Assembly: GCA_900550055.1 (NCBI GenBank)
Contig: URQU01000014.1
Location: 1 to 44,534, forward strand
DNA: 44,534 nucleotides
Direction of reading: 5' to 3'
Source: an uncultured Coriobacteriaceae bacterium
Lineage (GTDB): Bacteria > Actinomycetota > Coriobacteriia > Coriobacteriales > Eggerthellaceae
Below are positions 39,601-44,534 of the stretch, piece by piece. The notes under the pieces were generated by a model, which saw nothing but the letters and a program-made list of their open reading frames with translations, was not told where the DNA came from and searched no databases. Both the position numbers and the translations under genes were made by a program. The stretch's first letter is position 1; each line of letters starts with the position of its first letter.

Positions 39601-42600
39601 CACGTACCGCTTCCCGGTGAGCGCGGATATCGATTTGGAGGCCGTGTTCGGCATGGGCTCGTTCACGGTGAGCACCATCGCCTCCCCGGCAGAGGCGGGC
39701 TATGTGAGCGGCTTCGGCGGCTTCGACGAGGGACAGCGCACCACGCTGTCGGCCACGGCCAAGCCCGGCTTCACCTTCGATTGCTGGCGCGATGCGAAGG
39801 GTACGCAGGTCAGCGGCCTCCCCGATTGCACAGTGACTGTGACGGGCGATGCCGCGTACGCCGCATGTTTCACGCGCAATTCCTACGGCGTGTCGCTCAG
39901 CTCGAACGTGGAGGGCGTCGGCGAGCTGTCCGGCGAGGGCGTGTACGAGTTCGGCCAGGTGGTGCACATTCAGGCGCAGCCGACCGACGACCGCCGCTTC
40001 ATCGGCTGGCAGCTGGTTGGCGCCGATGGCTCGAAGACGCACTTTGCCGACGACGCGGATACCTGGTTCGTGCTCGATGAGGACCTGGTCGAGGCCATAG
40101 ACGGCGGCATGCTGGAGCTTGAGGCTCAGTTCGCCGACCCGTACGAGGTGGCGGTCAAGGCGGCCCCGGTGGTGAAGGGCAAGTCAACGAACCGCCGTTG
40201 CCGTGTGCAGGGCACCGGCGCCTATGAGGCGGGGGAGACCGTCACGCTCAATGCCGTCGCGGGCCTGGGCTACCGGTTCGTCGGCTGGACCTCCGATCGG
40301 GAGGGGCATGTCGTGGTCGGCACCGACGAGGTGCTCAGCTTCGAGGCCAAGTCCGACGTGATGTACTACGCGCAGTTCGAGGCGGACGGACAGGTGACCA
40401 TCACCGCGTCCCAAAGCTCCATTTTGCGCGGAAAGGCATTCCTGACCAGCGGAAACGGTTTGACAAGCGCCACGAAGACCTGCGACAAGGGCGACGTGTT
40501 CGTGGCCATGGCCATCCCGTGGGCAACCTACCGCTTCTCGCATTGGATCGACGACGGGGGCGCCATCTTGAGCTACAACGCCGTGTACGTGGGCGTTGCC
40601 CAGCAGGACATGCAGCTGACGGCGGTGTTCTACGACGCGGGCTTCGACCTGCAGGTGGACACGTATCCGGCTAGCGCGGGCTTCTCGATGGTGGTGCCCT
40701 TCACCGGCGACGGCTACCTGACGGCGGCGTGGATGGTGACCATCCCGTTCCCCGGTTGGAAGTTCCGCTATTGGATCGACGAACGCGGGGCTCCGGTGGG
40801 TTTCAGCACGCTGATCGTGCGCCCGTCGGTGGCGAATAGGACCTACACGGCGTATTACGAAAGGGCTTCGTGGAACGTCGTGGCGGTTGACCCGCGCGAC
40901 GGCGGGCATATCGATGGCTCGTCGGAAAACGATGAGTGGGGCTGCGCCGTGGTCGACAAGGTGGAGAACGGCTCCTCGTGCACGTTGCGCGCCGTGCCTG
41001 ATGAAGGCCACGTTTTCGATGGCTGGTATGCGATCGGGGAAGACGGCTCCGTTGGGGACGAGCCGTTGAGCACGGACGCAGCTTGGACGTTCACGCCTGA
41101 CGCCGACATGACGGTGACGGCGCGTTTTGCGGAGGCGCCGATGCTTTCGGTGAAGGCCTCGGCGACGGGCGGCGCGGTGGATCCTGCCGGCGTGGCCGTG
41201 CCTTGGGGCGGCAGCGTCTCGTTCACGGCTGCGCCCGATGCGGGGTGCTACCTGGAACGCGCGACCGTTGCAGGTGTGCGCGATGACGGCTCGGCTACAG
41301 ATGCCGTCGAGCTTGACATAGCCGATTACCAGGGCGGTAGCCACCGCGTGACCCTGAACGGCGTCAAGGCGCCGCAAGAGCTGGTGTTCTCGTTTACCCG
41401 TGCTGGCCGGCCGGTGGTGACGGCGCAGCCGCAAGGCGCCAGCGTGCATGAGGGCGAAGCGGTTGCGCTTTCGGTTGCGGCCGACGCCGCCGAGGACGTC
41501 CTTGCCCACGAAGAGGTATCGTGCGGGGCCGCGGCGACCCATGAGCTGGGCTATCAGTGGTTCCGCATGCCCGAGGGCGGCGGCGAAGACGTGGCGCTTG
41601 AGGGCGAAACATCCCCTTCGCTGAAGTTTGATCGCGCTGCGGCGGCGGATGCGGGTTCGTACTATTGCCGCATTACGCAAACGTATCTGGGCACGGTGAC
41701 GTCCGTCGAGACCGATCGGGCCGAGGTGTCCATAGCCAAGCGGGAGGACCTGGCGTTCAACGCATGCGGGTTGCCTGTTGCGACCGCGCATAGCGAATAT
41801 GCAGGGGCCATCAAGCCCGCCACCGGCGGCACCGCGCCTTATACGTATGCGGTTGCGCCTGGCAGCGCGTTGCCTGAGGGCCTGCGCCTGGAGGTTGCCG
41901 AGGACGGCGCGGTGCTGATCACGGGAACGCCGGAGGGCGCGGGAGTGTTCGGCTTCGACATCGTGTGCTCTGATTCCGCTGGTCAGACGCGCATCGCTCG
42001 CTTCGCGTTGACGGTTGCGCCGCAGAAGGCGGATATGTCGTTTACCGAGGCGAACTTCGTGTACAACGGCCAGCCGCAGGGCCCCGAGCTTGTGGGCGTC
42101 CCGGACGGGTGTGTAGGCTCGGTCGCACTGTCCTTCACGGGAACGGGCGGCACCCGCTATTCCAGCAGCACCGCTCCCGCGGATGCGGGCACGTACCGGG
42201 TGGTGGCAAGGCTGGCCGCGAACGGGTACGTCGGGCGCGCCGTCGCCGAGTTTGCGATTGCGCAAAAGCCCGTTTCCTTCGACATCGCCGCGGCTGATTG
42301 CGTCTACGACGGGAATGCCCATGGCGTGCAGGTGGATGCGCAGGGGTTGGATGAGGGGGATTATTCCGTGACGTACGAGGGCGCCGATGGCACCGTGTAC
42401 GGCCCGACCTCCGAAGCTCCGCGCGACAGCGGCAGCTACGTTGCGACGGCGCGCGTTGAGAACCCGAACCTGGTCGGCGAGCAGAGGGCCTCGTTCGCCA
42501 TAGCGAAGGCGCCGCAGGCCATCACGGGCCCGACGTCGTATTCGGGCGTGTTCGGCGGGCCGGGCATCGTCTTGCAGAACGCAGCGAAGACTCCGGTGAC

Positions 42601-43825
42601 ATTCGAGCTTGTGCAGGATGACGGCGGCGCCGCGCCCGTCACGCTGCAGGGTTGCTATGCAACGATCAACGCCGCCGGCACCGCGCGCGTGATCGCTCGC
42701 GCGGCGGAAAGCCGCAACTACTATGCGGCCGATGATGTGGAGCTGACCATCTCGGTCGCTCCCGCCCAGCTTCTGGTGGCGGTCGACGACGCCGAGCGTA
42801 TGGAAGGGGAGAGCAACCCCGCCTTCACCAGCAGCTTGGTGAGCCGTGCGAACACGGATGGGGTCGAGGTTCGCTATTCATGCGCAGCCGATGAGAAGTC
42901 GCCGGCTGGCGACTACATTATCAATGCGAGCGTCGACGACCCGAACTTCGCCGCGACCATCGTGCCGGGCACGCTCACGGTGAAGGCGAAGCCGGAGCCG
43001 GATCCCGACCCTGATCCCGGGCCGGGGCCTGTGGACCCGGATAACCCCAATCCGGGTCCCGACCCGGTAGACCCGCCGGGTCCTGGTCCCGACCCTAATC
43101 CGGACCCGGTCGACCCGCCGAACCCGCCGGCACCCGACCCAGGTCCCGACAATCCCGACCCGGGCCCGGATCCCGTAGACCCCCCCAACCCGCCCGACCC
43201 TGGTCCCAACCCCGTGGACCCGCCGAACCCGCCTGACCCGGGACCGGGGCCCGATCCCGTAGACCCGCCCGACCCCGGACCCGGGCCGGACCCGGGGCCG
43301 GGTCCCGACCCCGGACCTGGACCGGGGCCTGTTGACCCGGATAACCCCGATCCTGGACCTCGGCCTGGGCCGGACCCTGTGAACCCGCCCGATCCGGGGC
43401 CTGGCCCTGACCCGGTGGTGCCGCCCGACCCGGTCGACCCGCCGCCTCCGGGTCCCGGGCCGGACCCGGTGGACCCTGACAACCCCGATCCCGGTCCCGG
43501 ACCCGATCCCGGGCCCGGACCTGGGCCCAGGCCTGACGACCCGAACAACCCCGGCAGTCCCGATAGCCCGGGCAAACCGGACCCGAACGACCCCCCGGGC
43601 TCTGACCCCGCCGACCCCGACCCCGGCATCCCCAGCTCTGGCAGTCCCGGCAGCCTGGGCAACTCCGACGGTTCGCCGTCGGCCCCCGGCTCCGCCAATA
43701 CTTCCGGAGCCGCGGCGCTCGGGCAAACAGGCGACACGGTCGGACGGACCGGCGCCGCGGCAACCTGCGCGGCGGCGGTGGCGGCTCTTGCGGCCGCCGT
43801 CGCGATGCGCCGGCGTCGCAGCTAA
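33620..43825 (+). CDS. Giant LRR / repeat / Ig-MBG cell-wall protein, 3401 aa, LGQTG sorting signal
   Basis: The start is the ATG preceded by GAAAGG; a GTG nine bases upstream is less likely. A signal peptide (1-31, ending GSAA) and an Ala/Asp/Gly-rich region are followed by BspA-type leucine-rich repeats (units such as IGDSAFAGCARL, nt ~34150-34850). About 24 beta-rich repeats of 70-95 residues follow (nt ~35150-41400), with signatures GYxFxGW and a closing AxF, like InlB-B/bacterial-repeat domains. Then come an Ig-like domain (QWFRMPE...GSYYCRI), a He_PIG-like domain (LPEGL...ITGTP), MBG-like domains, a ~215-residue Pro/Asp/Gly stalk, LGQTGD (nt 43718), a hydrophobic helix and RRRR. The end is a sortase signal with Gly in place of Pro. 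A wall-anchored adhesin is the likely role. Confidence 0.9.
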   Translation: MKSVGICNALLRVLLSVALVVSFTPIPGSAAEDAAVAGGSPSTLVGERGSTLSEGSGEAASTGGGAAGASDAGAGTDAASPAGEGGDAASPADGEAGPKDAEEAADAADDPAERAADDEPAQQGVLYPFGKLMASGYVYACDERGDLTKPIDEDDPKRNAISAREVANLIVDYHVADIPEGLCEGSTSLTSVRFENDRLDSIGDSAFAGCARLSFISFSDMHIGSIGARAFAGCSLLTSLFIKKPAEIGALGEGCFQNSGLESTGLGQVKGLTSIPADAYEGCQNLSDTGLGQNQQIVLVGNWAFANCPNLHLTGLETNTSVSQLGEGCFFRSNLDGGLVLPSGSQIEELPSQAFAGTNIDYAYFRCDHAVLIDSDTFPKRGMQVMVPSGAVGLYRSGLPERNWDSCNGKTPVSVAECLKSLRIECDPDVMEYDEDDKVSLAGMKVTFDHDYGRSSFDYEDLKNCAFAQFIEVYPDEGYLFRSSFHGQRIHMTYDDGEVHFDAYSAEPMRERGNTDLAVDIRYDGALSSGDSATGAGQYRPGETCVVVANATTPGRTFAYWADEEGAILSEDQWYEFTVERDTLLTAVFADKATVAPEVRLGSVDGRPVVGARASVVVDERDMGTSFTTYVGKRVTLTCEYDASKYRLDHWESSLDGHYLGSRPGDTIEYDAVAGETPIAVLVEYGQLNVSAKSASGLALGQASGSGTYELGQTVKLSAIPAKGCRFLGWMHRGELLSTEASYAYRVQDFDEATGWFAFDFSQTWVAVRAASAQPDWGSVSGAGLYEEGAQVTLTATPNAGFAFSGWLRDGELIEGGTQLVVTAEEADQTDALVKRSPLYTATFEPVACDIRYEQTLDTGGRELMEGVEVPQVTGSLSAEGGQTVTLDAKALGMLDDDTVFAGWFDAATGERVCESPVYEFAAAGDATLQARFSLKEVGVRISPAQTTDHSEAYAHLRVDAANCYRNVGEIVPLSATLDNAQFVGWYAADGDDSVAISDQLACEYQVTKPANESAQVEITPWYSAIPASVVLSVAGADEDGNAPGYFLTSGLYGVGQQVTVNAVPEPGYVFDYATDSLGNTVPAASDGSYTFLLTGDTELVAHFRVAQDEDEAFEALKTALLAVLGTVGVVAAIYGLGEIVDPIIAQAMIDIAGAETIEELAQIGKNVLKEIKDIFDHHKHDNDPNKPHGDHSVEIVAAVHPAEGGIVRGGGIHFEGTIAELEAIPNPGYRFVCWKEDGIERSVSQRMQIRITDATPEVVAMTAVFERNVRITTSAEVTGVDAGIPTGCNATPDVQTPRQGQEAKVIATEGEGYAFVGWFQDGIEVSKSPVYVFPAEVDRHLVAKFRKADRTIVVGADPDEGAQVLCDGLPVEGGVVRAADGDILTFTALPAARADDPDKKYKLVEWRKTDDSGRTVIDRGDVCEYRVDGNGRVTAVMDGKDSHSVRAATDPVEGGTATLKNGESVGEVLDVPDGESVTATAEAREGYLFDGWYISYGAADAAPTFASHDQTYTFAPVADCTVTARFQRLCKVSVVAEPVDQLAGKYTVTGDGYCESGKPVTLSVKLADDVRDKFTFKGWYLGDSGVPMGTDPDHLELIPEQDTVVRAVFVPKRYRISVETDSHLVERGTVEIEGHPGADAVLVEYGNTVTIKANPNEGFRFAHWKDGKRKKHPEQQLTVRVTGDQTYKAVFKGAEPEVVIAADTWLGGTVTCNGIEVTPATDSFSLGQTLHLKAEPKTGYFFWGWYVNGIFTSLDMECDVVAKGLTAKSERCTVTAAFKPYEVVCLPVASPAGGGSVRASRVFTERGAEVELKAQASPGYVFTGWYSAAGELESTAPEFTCRLMRSHVHVAHFEERSYEVSAVPAVADADGNLIENRSAGWVEGAGTVDAGYSADLSAHALSGYTFEYWADDRGNVVSRDADYRFVPSGETKLFAVFAAKQFTVNVSAGEGYGSATGSGTYAAGEVACVSAIPAAGAHFVGWFSGGACLSADATYRFPVSADIDLEAVFGMGSFTVSTIASPAEAGYVSGFGGFDEGQRTTLSATAKPGFTFDCWRDAKGTQVSGLPDCTVTVTGDAAYAACFTRNSYGVSLSSNVEGVGELSGEGVYEFGQVVHIQAQPTDDRRFIGWQLVGADGSKTHFADDADTWFVLDEDLVEAIDGGMLELEAQFADPYEVAVKAAPVVKGKSTNRRCRVQGTGAYEAGETVTLNAVAGLGYRFVGWTSDREGHVVVGTDEVLSFEAKSDVMYYAQFEADGQVTITASQSSILRGKAFLTSGNGLTSATKTCDKGDVFVAMAIPWATYRFSHWIDDGGAILSYNAVYVGVAQQDMQLTAVFYDAGFDLQVDTYPASAGFSMVVPFTGDGYLTAAWMVTIPFPGWKFRYWIDERGAPVGFSTLIVRPSVANRTYTAYYERASWNVVAVDPRDGGHIDGSSENDEWGCAVVDKVENGSSCTLRAVPDEGHVFDGWYAIGEDGSVGDEPLSTDAAWTFTPDADMTVTARFAEAPMLSVKASATGGAVDPAGVAVPWGGSVSFTAAPDAGCYLERATVAGVRDDGSATDAVELDIADYQGGSHRVTLNGVKAPQELVFSFTRAGRPVVTAQPQGASVHEGEAVALSVAADAAEDVLAHEEVSCGAAATHELGYQWFRMPEGGGEDVALEGETSPSLKFDRAAAADAGSYYCRITQTYLGTVTSVETDRAEVSIAKREDLAFNACGLPVATAHSEYAGAIKPATGGTAPYTYAVAPGSALPEGLRLEVAEDGAVLITGTPEGAGVFGFDIVCSDSAGQTRIARFALTVAPQKADMSFTEANFVYNGQPQGPELVGVPDGCVGSVALSFTGTGGTRYSSSTAPADAGTYRVVARLAANGYVGRAVAEFAIAQKPVSFDIAAADCVYDGNAHGVQVDAQGLDEGDYSVTYEGADGTVYGPTSEAPRDSGSYVATARVENPNLVGEQRASFAIAKAPQAITGPTSYSGVFGGPGIVLQNAAKTPVTFELVQDDGGAAPVTLQGCYATINAAGTARVIARAAESRNYYAADDVELTISVAPAQLLVAVDDAERMEGESNPAFTSSLVSRANTDGVEVRYSCAADEKSPAGDYIINASVDDPNFAATIVPGTLTVKAKPEPDPDPDPGPGPVDPDNPNPGPDPVDPPGPGPDPNPDPVDPPNPPAPDPGPDNPDPGPDPVDPPNPPDPGPNPVDPPNPPDPGPGPDPVDPPDPGPGPDPGPGPDPGPGPGPVDPDNPDPGPRPGPDPVNPPDPGPGPDPVVPPDPVDPPPPGPGPDPVDPDNPDPGPGPDPGPGPGPRPDDPNNPGSPDSPGKPDPNDPPGSDPADPDPGIPSSGSPGSLGNSDGSPSAPGSANTSGAAALGQTGDTVGRTGAAATCAAAVAALAAAVAMRRRRS
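35150..41400 (+). repeat. About 24 tandem InlB-B-like protein repeats
   Basis: Divergent units of 70-95 residues follow the pattern x-V-x-A-x-P-x-x-G-x-V-x-G-x-G-x-Y-x-x-G-x-x-V-x-L-x-A-x-P-x-x-G-Y-x-F-x-G-W, then (S/D)xxYxF...LxAxF. Examples start near 35935, 37200, 39190, 39440 and 40140. They are divergent in DNA, so they are old duplications. One unit boundary near 36950-37200 is broken by a helical, His-rich insert. Confidence 0.75.
42991..43640 (+). repeat. Pro/Asp/Gly stalk repeats
   Basis: The coding tract is built from short units such as PGPDPVDPP, NPDPGPGPDPG and PDNPDPGP. The DNA is a near-continuous CCCGACCCGGG-type repeat. Such stalks span the wall before the sorting signal. 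The tract is prone to slippage and assembly error, so its length here may not be exact. Confidence 0.85.
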
Positions 43826-43876
43826 AGTCAACGGTTGGTTACGAATCCCCGTCGCCGCCGTTCCCGCTTCGGCGTG

Positions 43877-43885
43877 TGCTAGCAT
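43877..43885 (+). promoter_or_regulatory. Possible extended -10 promoter of the PPK2 gene
   Basis: TGCTAGCAT fits TGn plus TAnnnT. It lies about 95 bases before the PPK2 start. The gap 43826-43980 shows no strong terminator after the giant gene. Confidence 0.3.
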
Positions 43886-43980
43886 GAAGGGAAGGATTCC
43901 CGCCATGCTGCACGCGCCGTTGCGCTATTGGGGCCGCTAGCCGTGCGGGATGGTATCTATTGCGAAGGGGAGGGCCGCCT

Positions 43981-44534
43981 ATGCTGGAGACCGTCGATTT
44001 CTCTGAGAAAACGCTTCCGAAAGACGAATACAAGGCGCGTCGCGATGCGCTGACCGAGCGCCTGGTCGTGCTGCAGCAGCAGGCGCGCGTGGCCGGCGTG
44101 GGGCTTGTGGTGCTGTTCGAGGGCTGGAACGGCGCGGGCAAGGGCAGCCGCATCTCCGACCTTCTGTACAACCTGGACGCCCGCGCCACCAGCGTGTACG
44201 TCACCGGGAACTTCAACGCCGTCGATGCGGCGTCGTTCCCGGGCGCCGAGCACGGCGTGGGCGGCTTCTACCCCATGATGCAGCAGTTCTGGAAGGCGCT
44301 CGGCGGCCGCGGCACCATCACGTTCTACGACCGCGGCTGGTACACCTCGGCCGTGCAGCGCATGCTCTACACCCAGTTCGGCGAGGTGAAGATCAAAAAC
44401 GGCAAGGTGCTCCACCCCCGCGCCACGGTGGCGCGGGCCGTGCGCGAGGCCGCCGAGGAGCGCCATATCGACGCCCTGCGCGGCGCGCTTGCCAGCTCCG
44501 CCGACTTCGAGAAGCAGCTCACCGACGACGGCTA
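43981..44534 (+). CDS. PPK2-family polyphosphate kinase / polyphosphate:AMP phosphotransferase (partial)
   Basis: The first 184 residues are present; the gene runs off the window. FEGWNGAGKGS (46-56) is the Walker A region of PPK2 enzymes, and FYDRGWYTS (115-123) is the Walker B/DR(S/G)WY segment. PPK2 enzymes use polyphosphate to phosphorylate nucleotides; members with this style of N-terminal domain are often two-domain polyphosphate:AMP phosphotransferases. Whether a second domain follows cannot be seen. GAAGGGGAGGG before the ATG supports the start. With ppk1 and the Ppx/GppA gene nearby, it forms a polyphosphate gene group around the giant adhesin gene. Confidence 0.88.
   Translation, partial: MLETVDFSEKTLPKDEYKARRDALTERLVVLQQQARVAGVGLVVLFEGWNGAGKGSRISDLLYNLDARATSVYVTGNFNAVDAASFPGAEHGVGGFYPMMQQFWKALGGRGTITFYDRGWYTSAVQRMLYTQFGEVKIKNGKVLHPRATVARAVREAAEERHIDALRGALASSADFEKQLTDDG

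Noticed and set aside
40184..42322. Open frame of 712 codons on the minus strand under the LRR/repeat giant (and a similar one at 33767-35815)
   Set aside because: Shadow of the repeat domains on the plus strand. It has Arg/Ala/His-rich composition and no ribosome site or motif.
7954..43825. CRISPR arrays or satellite-like repeats within the giant genes and Pro-rich tract
   Set aside because: The repeats are in-frame protein repeats of variable sequence without constant direct repeats and unique spacers.

Overview
The window reads as chromosome of a high-GC Gram-positive actinobacterium. The gut Coriobacteriia (Eggerthellaceae-like) are my best guess, from base composition, the EpsC-type serine acetyltransferase, the polyphosphate genes and the very large repeat-rich surface proteins. 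This placement is from general familiarity and was not tested. I see no tRNA, rRNA, CRISPR array, prophage or complete insertion sequence.

Layout. (1) 65-1486 (-): membrane-anchored glucosaminidase. (2) 1964-3624 (+): a PilZ (c-di-GMP receptor) gene coupled to a membrane protein that carries the surface-subunit C-terminal motif. (3) 3991-4884 (+): a free-standing, AT-richer SipW-type fibre subunit gene with its own promoter and terminator. (4) 5232-18879 (+): a structured leader, three closely packed divergent SipW-type membrane/subunit genes, then a 3641-residue secreted beta-helix (GLUG-like) protein. (5) 19190-27951 (+): one apparent operon with four SipW-type subunits, a SipW/ER-type signal peptidase, a membrane-anchored McrB-like AAA+ ATPase, a DUF2357 (McrC-like N-domain) coiled-coil protein with no visible nuclease, and a second SipW/ER-type signal peptidase. 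(6) 28153-29070 (+): serine O-acetyltransferase. (7) 29455-33272 (-): ppk1 and a Ppx/GppA phosphatase. (8) 33620-43825 (+): a 3401-residue LRR / ~24-repeat / Ig-MBG / Pro-rich cell-wall protein. (9) 43981-end (+): a partial PPK2-family kinase.

How the genes may work together. Regions 2-5 look like a fibre or surface-matrix assembly locus. Up to eight proteins have an N-terminal helix of the kind cut by SipW-type peptidases, and two such peptidases are encoded. Most of the subunits share two motifs visible by eye: L-(Y/x)-P-V-(S/T)-T in the first third, and (W/Y)-x-E-G-x-D-x-x-C near the C-terminus. PilZ suggests c-di-GMP input.

The unexpected part is the AAA+/DUF2357 pair. It resembles the two halves of a McrBC machine, but it is tied to the membrane and to the peptidases. 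I propose an energy-driven regulator or assembly machine for SipW-type surface fibres. A defence role cannot be excluded. Polyphosphate genes (ppk1, ppx, PPK2) surround the second giant adhesin and appear to be a separate module.
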